Assembly (NCBI RefSeq): GCF_950023065.1
Contig: NC_088680.1
Coordinates: forward strand, 43,760,559-43,824,558
Length of the DNA: 64,000 bases
Origin: Planococcus citri
Lineage: Eukaryota; Arthropoda; Insecta; Hemiptera; Pseudococcidae
Direction: 5' to 3'
Positions within the stretch are counted from its first letter, which is position 1, and each line of letters opens with the position of its first letter. The position numbers were made by a program, and so were the translations under genes. Of this stretch, positions 23,375 to 35,500 are shown one piece after another. The notes beneath the pieces were generated by a model that had not been told where the DNA came from, did no database searches, and worked only from the letters and a program-made list of their open reading frames with translations.

Positions 23375-24693
23375 GTTTTCGAAGATAAATAATTTGTCTA
23401 TCTGGTTAAAATTCAAATAGTACACGAATACGTACAAACTTCCACAAATTGGCTACATATTCAATATTACATACCTATTTCTAAATAGAGTTTCAATTTT
23501 ACTTCCTTCTCGGCTCCTTCTCATTTAGAGGTAATCTGAGAAAGTATTATGAAATATTTGTTTAGGCACACATCTATCTATACATAATATGGCTCGCTTA
23601 ATCTGCAATATATGATCCAAGAAATTCAATAAACTTCAAACGCATCAGATTGCTTTGATTTCAATGAGGTTGCGTAATTCAATTTTTATTTTTCTTCCTT
23701 TATTAATTTAAAAGCTGAAATTTGAATAGGTATTAAAAATATTCACATCCCAAATAAGTAATAATTCTGGCTAGTTCAACTCATCCAGTTAGGTACAATA
23801 GAAGGTGAAAATCAAGGTTAGGTACCTTCGTTGTGTATTACCTACTTGACTGAAAATGAACAACGCATTAACATGATAACAACCTTACTATGTAGTACCT
23901 AGGTATTGTGAAGATGAAGCTTATTAAAAATAGTAGCTCTGAAATTTTTCTCTAAAGCAAAAATATTGATTTTTGATAGTCATTTCTTAAAACTGGAAAA
24001 CATTAGAATAGAAGTAATCAACGAAATACCACCTACACCTCAGAACCAATTTCCCAGCTGCCAAAGTTTATTATTCCATTTTTGTCCAATTTTTGAAAAT
24101 GGCGAAAACATGTGGTGTCTAGTATTATCTGTGTCCTCCGATCGAAAAAAATTCAAAAATTACGAAAAAAAAAGGTACGAAATTTAGAAATGGGCTTAAA
24201 AAGCAGGCACAAAAAACTCCCAACATTCTTCAAAATTTACGAACTCGATCCGCGCGAAATTTTCTGAGAAATTAACATCTTCTTTTCAACATATGAAGAA
24301 AGATCGCAATTTGAGTAAGCCGAAGAAAAAAATATTTTCTGTTCTCTTGAAGTCTAAATTTTCAAAAGCTTTCGCCCAAGTTGAATCGAGCAATAAATTT
24401 AGAATTTTCCTATAATTTTGCAGCATCCGTTCTATTTTTTGAATTTAATTATCAATGATCAAAAGTTGAAGAAGAGCGTGAGAGAAAACGAAAAAAGAAA
24501 AAGGTGCGAATTTTCTGAGAAGCTAGCTACGAGTAAGATTGATCGCAATTGAATTTTCAAAAGGTTGGAAAACATATTCACACGTAGACACCTCTTCTAA
24601 TAAGTGAAAGAAAATGTCAAAGTCTTGGAACTGAATAAGAAAAGGAGATAGAACAAATAAAAATAGAGGATCAATTTTTATCAAGTTTTTATT
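23375..24693. other. array spacer between copies 4 and 5
   Basis: 5' flank of copy 4 and 3' flank of copy 5. The spacer block at about 24340-24490 is more diverged than in the other spacers and lacks a clear CTTCGCTCG. No gene is seen. Confidence 0.6.
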
Positions 24694-27600
24694 TCACTTG
24701 GGGTACTTTTTTAAAAATTCTTCAAAGCCTTCAATGATAAATCCCTCTTCATAGTTATTACCCAAATGCCCATTTTCGTCAAAGACTACGTGGGCTAGAT
24801 TAAGGTCATATATGTCGTAATAATCGACGTTCAATTTTTTTTCAAGTTTTGGTGTCATGCGACAAACGTAAGTTAATCCACTTTTTGGATCATCGTTGAT
24901 TATTTTTTCCCACGAGCGAATTAGGACGTCATTTTTGTCGCAAAGTCTATCAGCATCTCGGACTGCGTTAGGATCATTATGGATTACAATTACTGCGAGT
25001 TCTTTGTAATGCAACACTTCGTATTTAATAATTCGATAAATTATTTTTGGAATTTCTACGACATGATCGCGTTTAGAATCGGATAAATACATTTTTCGCC
25101 AGCCGCCAGGTACCATCATTTTCAGTACTCCGTTTACACCAAAAATGACTTCGTTAGCACTTGATTCCTGCAAATGGAAAAAATATGTAGGCAAGTGTTC
25201 ATTCACGATTTTAAACATTATTCCATTCACGGTCTTGTACGAGTACCTTAACGATTGCGGCTACGAAAAAATCAACTCTTCTCAAATTTCCATCTGCGAT
25301 GCTTTTCCAAACTGGTATTACGTTTAAATACGAACAACTGGCAAGCTTATCTGCACTCGAGTCAAAATACCACAGTGGAATTATCTGCGATGGTGTTAAA
25401 CATCCGTAAGGTTGCCCACATGACAGATCAGTCGAGTTTCCTTCAAATAAGGACGAAGGTACTAAAATGTCTTTCAAATGCTTTTTCTGATTTTTCTGAA
25501 GTATGTACGATAAAAGTCAATGTTAAAATATTAAGTACTTTCTGATGGAAAAAATGTACATAGATACTAGCATCGATAATTATACGCATCTCTCATCAAC
25601 TAACAAGGAAATGAAATCACTTCAACTCTCTGCGATGAATTTGAAAAATACCTAACGCTAGAAATTAATGATTCAGAAAATCATTTTTGAAAGTTTGACC
25701 TAATTTCGCAACGATTTGACTTTTTCCCAGCTCTGAAAAATCAGACTGAATGTACGTATTACTCAAGCCTAGTTCAATGCGTTGGAAGTGTCAGAAATTG
25801 GTACGATAACCATACCAACCATCTCAAAGAGATGATCACGAAAATTTTTCTTTTCTTTTTTGTATTTTTGGAGGTCTCATAAATGTGAAATTTGTTCAAC
25901 TTATTTCGAAATGAGAAACAAATTGGCCCGAGCGAAGCGAGGGCAAGAGCTTTTGAAAATTGTTATTTTGAAATGCCTAAAAACGAGTTTTTTTTCAATG
26001 CGAGGAGTTTATTTTTTGGTGTTTAAACTTTTAGAATTGGACCGATGTTTTTTTTCAGGAAGTTATTTTTGAAGAAGAAGAAAGTACAGGCTAAAGCGAA
26101 GCGAGAGCGAAAACTTCTGAAAATTTGTATTTCCTTTTTCATTATTTTTTGGATTTTAAAATTTTAGAATTTGAATGATGTTTTTTGGAAGGAATAAGTT
26201 GATTTTGAAAAACAAAACAAAACAGGCCCAAGTGAAGGCGCAAGCTCTTGAAAATTTGTATTTATGTGAGGCATAAAAACGATGTTTTTTGTGAGGAGTT
26301 TATTTTTTGGCTTTAAAACTTGATTTTTTCTTAGAAATTTCCTCCTTGATTGGTTTTGAAAAAGAAAATAAAATAATCCCGAGTGAAGCGATGGCAGAAG
26401 CTTTCGAAAATTTATGTAATCAAGAAGTAAAACAACGGGGTTTTCTTTCATCGCAGGTCCTTATCCGAGATCTTGTCGAATTTTACCCAATTTGTCGAAT
26501 TTCCGAATAAAATTCTTGTGGGGGGAGTATCCCCCTCCCCCCGTAGCGACGCCTCTGGCACAAGTACATACCTTTGAGTACATTTCTTCATCGGCATGTC
26601 GGTAATTTTTGCATTCATCGTTCAAATTTTCAATCTCGTTACGATCTGGTTCAAATACCACGTGCTTATCATTTTTTGAACATTCTATAGACATTACTTT
26701 TATCCAATAAAAACCCTACAACCATACAAACAAAAAAGCCAAAAATTACAGACATGTTTTTGAATTTATTATTTCATGTAGGTACCTCATAATCAAATCT
26801 ACATTACCAGAGTCGGATATCCATTGGTGAAATTGAACGTAATGTGCTTGCCAGCTTCGTATCTAATGACGAATTCAGAGTTATCATTGAACATTGTTCG
26901 ATTCTCAATTTTATACGGGAGCTTTTTTGCATTTACCTGCGTAAAAAGGATTATAAAAGTAGTTATAAAAAATTCGTTATGAATACCTACTCATCTCGAA
27001 TTCAATTCCTTTTTCTCATTTTGTACTTAGTTGAAGCATTAAACATCGAATTGAGAATATACATAAATACTGTACGTTAATATCGAAGTTTTACTCTTGA
27101 GAGGTATAAATAGAAACATAAGCAGGTAGAGGTACCTATTGTGTTTCGTTTCTAGGGAGGGAATCTGCTACATTATCTCCCATTCGCTAATCGCTCGGTG
27201 GACAAACTAGCGATTCTATCCCTAAAATAACGAAAAATATACTATCCAACTGGTGAAATGAATGATTTTCAACAAATTTTGAGGATCATCTCCCTAGTTG
27301 ATTAGTCCACTAATTTCCCATTATCATGAACAGCTTGTAGCAAAGCCATAGGAACAGTCTTAACATAGGAAACAAGTCCGGTCCCTTAGAAAGTGCCACA
27401 TTGCAGATTTTGGATTCTAAACTCCAGTTAGAAGATCCAAATCATGTATGAAATGTAAGAATTAGGTATGAGAAATTGCGTCTCACCATTTTGTAAAAAT
27501 GATAATCATGTTTATTGTGGTCCCGAAGTTTGGTCTCGTTTCTAAAAAAGTACAGCTGAAAAATACAATACCTTATTTCAGTGAGAATATGATTTAAAAG

Positions 27601-28120
27601 TGGTAGGGGTAGGTAAAAAATGCATGAATTATCAACCTCATATCCGATTTCATATTCTCCCGTACGTGAATTATAAATCATCGCAGGTTTGTATGAGTTC
27701 TCACAAAAATCAATATCACTCTCCGTCAGGGATTGATTTCTCAGAAAAATTAACCTCGAGAATACACTATGTTTGGTCAACGAGACATATTTGTTGAACT
27801 GCTGCTCTAGAGGGCTGGAAGCAGGGCACGCGGCAAAATATTTGGTTGGATTATATGTTGGATAGCAATATGAGATAGAGGAATTGTTCCAAACGTCTTC
27901 AAGGTTCCCCCAATAGTTACAGCCTAGATTGATAAGTAAAGCTGTAAAAATAAAGGCAAGTGTGAAAAAAAGCTCGAAGTTTTGATGAATATTACCGAAT
28001 TGATTGAAGTCATAGGACGGTATTTCCTTATTTAACAATGAAGTAGTCACTATAGTCACCTCTTTTTGATCGCACATCGGTTACAAGAACACATAGAATC
28101 GAGAAAATCAATGGATTCAT
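24694..28120 (-). CDS. array copy 5: secreted Endonuclease_NS-like protein, intact, divergent C-terminus
   Basis: Exons: 28120-28060 (signal peptide MNPLIFSILCVLVTDVRS), 27941-27637, 27555-27487, 26936-26808, 26715-26572, 25495-25247, 25167-24694, totalling 1431 nt (476 aa). E6 has LSCGQPYGCLTP and YLNVIPVWKSIADGN; E7 has VIFGVNGVLKMMVP, VEIPKIIYRII and AVIVIHNDP. The catalytic His is again Cys, and the His before Asn in other copies is Tyr here, so neither His is conserved. The C-terminus differs: the NCCGMNKLNLAEVPC stretch of its paralogues becomes NVDYYDIYDLNLAHVV, with loss of three Cys, and ends LKKYPK. Intron 5 is swollen to about 1.1 kb by a foreign repeat. AATAAA follows the TGA stop directly. 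Confidence 0.8.
25846..26557. repeat. repeat insertion in intron 5 of copy 5
   Basis: About four degenerate units of about 145 bp, each with a GCGAAGCGAG-like core followed by GCTTTTGAAAATTT (near 25936, 26091, 26222, 26368), ending in a GGGGGAGTATCCCCC palindrome at about 26522. It replaces about 80 bp present in intron 5 of other copies. Related units occur at about 52030-52290. Confidence 0.6.
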
Positions 28121-28936
28121 CTTTTCGAAGATGAGTAATTTACTTATCCGGTTAAAATTGGAACCTTACACAAAATACACAAATTGACTACATGTTCCAT
28201 ATCATTTCTAAATGGTAGGTACCTTATTTTCTATTCAACTTCCCTCTCGGTTCCTTTTAATTTAGAAGCAATCTGAAAAGTATCATCGAATATTTGTGAG
28301 TAAGTACTTACATGGTTCGCTCAATCTGCAACATGTGATCCAAGAAATTCAATAAATTCCAACCTGAACAGATTGCGAAACTTCATTTCTTAATTTAAAA
28401 GTTATCTTGAGTGGGGATTACGAAACGTGAATATTAAAAATAATTCGCTTCATTTGAGGCAAGTGAGGTGATCCAGAAAAATTCAAATGAATGAAGTTAT
28501 AACATGATAGGTAATAATCTTTAGTAATATTGTGAAGACAAATTTGATTAAAAATAGTAGCTCTGAAATTTTTCTCTAAAATAAACTTGTAAATTGATTT
28601 TGATAGTCATTTTTTAAACTGGACAAATATAATTACCTATATAGAATACAGTAATCAATAAAATACTTTGGAGAGAACTTCTACAATGGTGCTTTGAATG
28701 AGTACCTATTCGTATGTCACTTAAACCTCAGAACCAAATTTATGCCACCGAAGTAAATTCTTCAATTTTCGAAAATTTTTTAAAAAGGGCCGAAATATCT
28801 GGTGTCTACCAGCCAAAACAAAAAATATAAAAAATTACAAAAAAATGCAGGAAATTCGTAAATGAGCTTTAAAAGTAGGCACGGAAAACCTCCAAAATTC
28901 TTCTAAATTTACATTTGTTCTGTGTGAAATTAGACT
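28121..28936. other. array spacer between copies 5 and 6, right of copy 5
   Basis: 5' flank of copy 5 and conserved spacer DNA leading to the transposon at 28941. After the element, spacer homology resumes at 29687-29846 with a variant block (CGCATCGCTTTGGCAGCAAA). No gene is seen. Confidence 0.6.
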
Positions 28937-28940
28937 TATA

Positions 28941-29682
28941 TGTGAGGGCGCATATACGGAAAGGGACCTTACGACCAAAAGTAAAATTTCACAAGAGGAG
29001 GGTTTAAAGTTTTGCGTTATTTCCCTTGTTTTAAGGTACAATTACATATGGCTATTCCAACTTCAAAGGTCCTATACATTATCACACATTCACACACGCC
29101 CTCCAACGACCTGTACTGGCCAAATTAGGCACTACAAAGTTGATAAAGTGAGCAATTCTGTTGATATTATCAAGAATTTTAGGGTATTAGTTTTTATAAA
29201 AATCGTTTGCTGCTGATTGTGGCAGTGTTTTTCAGTTCAACTTGTGTTTTTTATATAGTTTCACATTAAAGTTAGTTATATATTGTTAAAAAATATGTAC
29301 ATTTCGTAAATCGATACTGGTGGCTATAGGTGTATGTATCTACCTTGCCGAAAGTCTTCGATTCGAGTTCCGCTATAGGAAAATTTTTTTAATGATTTTT
29401 TCCACTCACGTCTTATTATAAAGTCACGAGTTTTTGTAAAATGTTCATTTTTTACGCGTTTTTACGTCTTTTTTCAAATTTTTTGTGTCATTTTTCAACT
29501 TTTATGAATGATAATAATGTAATGCATGCTTCGCTTAAAAGTAAAAAAAATCGATGAAATAATAAAAATTGGGGCCTATGGAGGGTTCTACTCGATTTTT
29601 AAAGAGTCCCTACAAAAATTTGGCGAAGAAATGAAAAATTGATTTTTTGGTCGTAAGGTCCCTTTCCGTATGCGCCCTCACA
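28941..29682. mobile_element. 742-bp MITE with about 40-bp inverted repeats
   Basis: The ends read inward TGTGAGGGCGCATA, then CGGAAAGGGACCTTACGACC, with a 2-bp indel between the arms. TATA flanks both sides (28937-28940 and 29683-29686), so the target duplication is TATA or TA. There is no transposase. It sits in the copy 5-copy 6 spacer, and comparison with the spacer near 14500 supports an empty site without it. Confidence 0.85.
29315..29372 (+). other. tRNA-like Pol III boxes inside the 742-bp MITE
   Basis: TGGCTATAGGTG resembles an A-box, and GATTCGAGTTCC about 38 bases later resembles a B-box with two mismatches. No full tRNA fold is seen. It shares its first 15 bases, with two differences, with the module at 20755. 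Confidence 0.3.
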
Positions 29683-29846
29683 TATACGAATAAGAAAGGT
29701 TGTAATTCGAATAAACTGAAGGAAAAAAAGATTTTCTGTTCTTTAAAACTGTAAATTTTCAAAAGTTTTGACCGTTGTTGACTCGAGCAAAATCAACAAT
29801 TTTCCTAGAACTTTGCAGCCTCGCATCGCTTTGGCAGCAAAATGTT

Positions 29847-32515
29847 TTATTTCACTTGTGATATCTCTTCTAAAAATCTTGCGAAGTTTGAATTGACAAT
29901 TTCCGCTCTATCCTCATAAGACCACCACTCCTGAGACCGTTGATGTTGGTAACATGGAACTTGAGCCAAATTCAGTTTATTTAAGCTGCAACAATTGACG
30001 TCTAATTTTTTTTCAAGAAATGTGGTCATCGGACAAACGTAAGTTAACCCAGTTTTTGGATCATCGTTGATTATTTTATCCCACGTGTGAATAAGAGTAT
30101 CGTTTTTGTCGCAAAGTCTATCAGCACCCCGGACTGTGCTAGGATCATTATGGATTACGATTACTGCGAAATGGCTGCAACTTAACGCTTCGACTTTAAT
30201 AATTCGATAAATTATTTTTGGGATTTCCACGACACGATCGCGTTTACTATCTGATAAATACATTCTTCGCCTGCCACCCGGTACCGTTATTTTTAAAACT
30301 CCATTTACACCAAAAATGACTTTGTCAACACTGACTCCGTTATCATAACGTAAATTCTGCAAGTGAAAAAAATGTGTAGGTACCAATAATGTGTTCATTC
30401 GTTATTAAACAGATATGTATATACCCTAATCATAAGTTTGTCTTAATATAGGGCCCCTAGCCTAAGTTGCTGTAAATGGCTCTTAATAAATAAATAAATA
30501 AATTATTTCATTATGGTCTTTTACCTTGATAATTGCACCTATGAAAAGATCGACTCTTCTCAAATTTCCTTCTGCAATGCTTTTCCAAACTGGTATTACG
30601 TTTAAATACGAACAACTGGCAAGCCTGGCTGAGCTCGAGTCAAAATACCACAGTGGAATTACCTGCGATGGTGTTAAACATCCATAAGGTTGTCCGCAGG
30701 ACAGATCAGGGTTTCCTTTAAATGAGGACGAAGGCACTAAAATGTCTTTCAAACACTTTTTCTGATTTTTCTGAAATGTAAAAGACTTTGTAAAAATACC
30801 TACCTAATGTTACTTATGAAAAAAATGTACCAGCATTGACATAGGCATCTCTCATCATCTAACAAGTAATGGAAACCACTTCAACTCTCCGCGCTGAATT
30901 TGAAATAATGCCAGAAATTAATCCTTATTCACATTTTTCAATTGATAATAGGTAAAGGTAATCAGTATTTTTCTTCAAATTTTTAAATTGCGAAAAATTT
31001 TAGAGAATCTTTTTTAAAAGTTCCACCTAATTTCGCAGCAATTTATCGATTTTTTCCCAGCTCGTGAAAATCAGACCGAATATGTTCAGGCCTAGTTCAA
31101 TGCATTAGAGGTGTCTGAACTCAAAAATTGGTAATATCAATACCATCTTAAAGAAATACCTAATTACGAAATTCATTGTGGTGGTTTCATTACTTTTGTA
31201 CCTTATATGTAGTAAGCAGCATGCAGCACAAGAACATACCTTTGAGTACAATTCTTCGTCAGCAGTTCGATAATTTTTGCATTCGTCCTTCAAATTTTCA
31301 AATTTTATAAGATTTCGTGTAAATACCACATATTTATTGTTTTTTGAATATTTCATGGACAGCACATGTATCCAATAGAAACCCTACAACAATACGTACC
31401 AAAAAGCAAAAAATTACATAGGTAGGTAGATCTACATGTTTTTTAGTTTATTATATATTTCAAGTAGGTGCCTAGTAATCAAATCCACATTACCAGAGTT
31501 GGATATCCATTGGTGAAATTGAACATAATGTGGGTGTCATCTTCGTATCTAATTACAAATTCAGAAGTACCATTGAATATTGTTTGATTCTCAATTTCGT
31601 ACGGGGGCTTTTTTGTATTTACCTGCGTGAAAATGATTTAGATTAGGCACAAAAAAATCGTTATGAATGTTAATCGTCTCGAATTCCTTTCTCTGAATTA
31701 TAGTTAACGCATTCAAAATCGAATTTAGAAAGCCACAAGAACGGGTTTGAATTTGGATACAAGTTAGGTCCCTTAAAAATGTCATATTGCAGATTTCGCA
31801 GTTAGAAGATCGAAATCATGCACGTATGTAAAGTTTATAAGCACTACTATCTCACCGTTTTATAATTATAATAATAATCATATTTTGTATTGCCCTGATA
31901 TTCGCTCTCATTCCTGAAAAAATACAGCTGAAAAAAATCAATATAGTTATAAGTTATCTATTTCAGTGAAAATAACCTTATGATTATTTAAAAGTGAGAG
32001 GAGTAGGTGAAAAATGCATGAGTCATTTACCTCATATCCGATTTCATATTCTCCCGTACGTGAATTATAAATCATCGCAGGTTCGTATGAGTTCTCACAA
32101 AAATCAATATCACTCTCCGTCAGGGATTGATTTCTCAGACAAATTAACCTCGAGAATACGCTTTGTTTGGTCAACGAGACATCTTTGTTGAACTGCTGCT
32201 CAAGAGGGCTGGAAGCAGGGCACGCGGCAGAATATTTGTCTATATAATATCGATATGAGATGGTATTATTGTGCCAAACGTCTTCAAGGTTCCCCCAATT
32301 TTTATAGCTTAGATTGATAAGTAAAGCTATAAAAATAAAAGCAAGTGTGAAAAAATCTCGAAGTTTTGATGAATACATATTACCGAATTGAATAAATTGA
32401 TTGAAATCATAGGACGGTATTTCTTTAATTATCAATGAAGTATTCACTAGTCACCTTTTTTTGATCGCACGTCGGTTACAAAAACACATAGAATCGAGAA
32501 AATCAATGGATTCAT
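29847..32515 (-). CDS. array copy 6: secreted Endonuclease_NS-like protein, intact, catalytic His lost
   Basis: Exons: 32515-32455 (signal peptide MNPLIFSILCVFVTDVRS), 32326-32031, 31927-31856, 31622-31494, 31383-31240, 30770-30525, 30356-29847, totalling 1458 nt (485 aa). It is the upstream-most copy in transcription order. E6 has LSCGQPYGCLTP and YLNVIPVWKSIAEGN; E7 has VIFGVNGVLKITVP, VEIPKIIYRII, AVIVIHNDP and TYVCPM. E7 starts with a longer linker than the other copies (NLRYDNGVSVDK). In E5 the Cys of SMNCSKNNK is Tyr. The intron-1 acceptor is TAG instead of CAG. The TAA stop lies inside an AATAAA. Intron 6 carries a short retroposon tail. Confidence 0.8.
30411..30501 (+). mobile_element. 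short retroposon 3' end with (TAAA)n tail in intron 6 of copy 6
   Basis: About 90 bp absent from intron 6 of the other copies, containing GGGCCCCTAGCCTAAGTTGC and ending in repeated TAAA. This is the form of a 5'-truncated LINE or SINE 3' end. It neither alters the splice sites nor the reading frame. Confidence 0.5.
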
Positions 32516-35500
32516 CTTTTCGAAGATGAATTATTTACCTAACCGGTTAAAATTCAAACTAATGCACAAATGGTATAAACTTCCACGAATACCTGTTCAA
32601 TAATAATTTCATAGATAGTTTTTATTTTACTTCCTTCTCAGCTCCTTTTGATTTAGAGGCAATCTGAGAAAGTACATGTATATGTACATAGGTACAGTAT
32701 TATCAAATATTTGTTGGAACATATCTGAAATGGTTCGCGTAATCTGCAACATGTGATTTAAAAAATTAAATGAACTCCAAGCTAAACAGATTGCTTAGAT
32801 TTCAGCGAGATTAGAAAATTTAGTTTTTATTTTTCTTCGTTTTTTACTTTAATACCTAGCTATAATTCGTTGGGTATTATGTAACATGAACATTAAAAAT
32901 GATTCACTTTCCAACTTCCAAGCAAGGGCGATTTTTCGATTTTTACATTGCAGTTTTGAAAAATTGGCCAAAAACAGTCGGCGTAAGTCGTAAGTATAGC
33001 TAAAACTTAGGTACTAAGTATTTGGACATTTCAATACATTTTTCTCTATACGTCGTGACAACTTTAGGGCTTGGGAGCGAAAAAAAAAACAAAAAAAATG
33101 CCACCTTATGTAAATAAGGTAGGTAGAGGTACACTCTAACCTACATACATGTTTAGTACAAATGGCTGCTAAATCTAGTTCTTAGTTTACCTAGTACCTA
33201 CCTACCTACTTACTTCCTTCTCGGCTTCTTATAATTCAAGAGCCATCTTGAAAGGTTTGATAAACTATCATACGTTCGTTAAGCCTAAAAGTTATTTCAT
33301 AATTTGAACTCGACTGAAAAAAGTAGATTGATGACTTGATGAGTATGATGTACAAAAATCACATTAAAAAATTTCAAGTTCCATCTTCTCATTTTTTTCG
33401 TAAAATTTTCATTTTAAAAATCAAACAAAACATTTAGAAATGGGGGAGGGGGGATTCCATTTTCGTTTGGAAAATTAATTTTTGATAATCTATCGTAGTA
33501 AAATCAGTAGATAGAGTAAAAACTACTATCATTTCTGTCCTCACTCTTCACCTTTACGGGATCGTTTCTGAGCAAATCGACTAACTCACATGAAAATCAT
33601 ATCGTTAATATACAATTTTTGTTGAAAGTTTTGAAATTTTTGTTATGAATTTTTTAACCGATTTGATTCGCCTATTCGTAATTCATTTAATTTATATAGA
33701 ATTTTATATGTCTCGCCTTTGATCAAATTGTTTGCGAACGAATCATCTTCAATTGTCGTACGAATTTGAAAATATCATAATTCGTCACGAAAACAGAGGA
33801 ATAGTTCATAAAAATCCATATTTACTTGTTTTTTTTGCGAAAACTTGTACTGATTTTGAGATTTCCTTCGAATTTGGAGGTGAATTTTGAGTGTATCAAT
33901 TTTTCACGGAATTGCTGATTGAAATGACAGATTTTACTTGGCGAAATCTAACTAATTTTGTATCATCATTGGTCGGTCAGGAGGCTTTTTGAGACCTCCG
34001 TTTTACGAAAAAAGAATTTGTTATCATTCAAGAGTCAAGACTCAACATTGAAATTATTTTAAAAAACAAGACATTTCCACCCTCAAAAATCGCATAGAAT
34101 TGTAAACCACCAACGTCAAGTTTTAATTAGCTATCGCCCCCATCAAGTCGATCATATTTTTTTACACGTTCAGCTATTTTCGGATCGCGTTCTAAGCTTT
34201 TTATAATACACCTTTAGAAATTTTCTGCAGCTTTTACGATGCTTAGTTAAGTAAACAAGGGTGCAAATAACCTTTACAAGTACTCAACAGTACGTTGACC
34301 GATGAAAGTAACTAGAAACGTGACTGATGAAGGCGAAGACTCCTGTAACCGGAGCAACGTACAGAGAATTAACGTTGTGTATATTTTATTTATACGTCTT
34401 TTTGATGGGGAAATTTTCCACAAATTGATAAAACTCTCGCTATACAGTACCTACCTACCTACCTAGTACCTACTAACTACGCGAACTTCGTGCCATTCTT
34501 AGCGTAGTTTTTTTCCTCCATCTCGGGAGGTACATGGAGATACCAGGTTACCAAGTAGAAGTCGATTGATGACACGAATACACCACATAGGTATACATAT
34601 ACATAGTATAGTACGTGTGTGCTGTGTACCTCCTACCTTTCTTCACCCTTGCTCGATTTGTTTCAATTACCTCCTCGTGTAGGTAATATTGTGCTTGTGC
34701 GGTAACGTTGACGAGAAATGTTCCAAATTACGTGATAACCGAAACAGAAGGTCGTCGCGATCACGAAACCATAATTTCAAATATTACGAGATGTCCTGAA
34801 ATTGTACTTCGCGGCGACATCTTTAATATACCGTGTGTTTAGAAAGTTATGGGAAAAGTTTTTCGTTTTCATAACGCACGTAGCCTGTAGGATTTAAAAG
34901 ATTTCGTCATTCAAAAGGCTCTGTTTGGTTGTAATAAAAGTAGTCTTTGGAATGAAACTGGCATTGGAATTGTTTGGTTTGAATTTTTTTGTAGCTTTTA
35001 TTTATGTTTTATTATTCTGGAGAGAAGAGGTCAGAGAGAGGAAAACAAAAAACTTCTGCTCTTTCTTCACTGAAATAAGTTACTTATTACAATCGTGAAG
35101 ATGTTCAGCTTCATTAGGTGTACTGAGATTAACGTTTGTTCAGATTTAAAATCAAATATATGGTGAATATTATGGAGAAGGAGGAGGAGGTAGGGAGGTT
35201 CTATCCATGCATTGAAAGTGAGGATCATTTTTAATGCTGTTAGTCAGAATTTTTTTTGAAAGGATACAAAATAAAAATTTAAACTCTCTGGTACTTTCCA
35301 CACATTTTTTTGAACTCTATTTGAAATTTTTAAACGTTCTTTTTCACACGAGGCAGTTTTCACCATAAGATTTTCTTTCTTCAATATTCCCACCAAAATA
35401 ATGTAAACAAAATTGATGAAAAATCTCGATAAGATTAAGTATTATAATTTTTCGCCGAACAAATTTCCCAACTTTTAACAAATTGCGTAAGTTTTTATTA

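Noticed and set aside
20755..29372. Functional tRNA genes at the B-box motifs
   Set aside because: No acceptor stem or anticodon arm can be paired; only promoter-like boxes remain.
34300..34360. Hammerhead ribozyme or C/D snoRNA around CTGATGAAGGCGAAGAC
   Set aside because: There is no stem II between CTGATGA and CGAA, the GAAA core is wrong, and C and D boxes are not flanked by a terminal stem.
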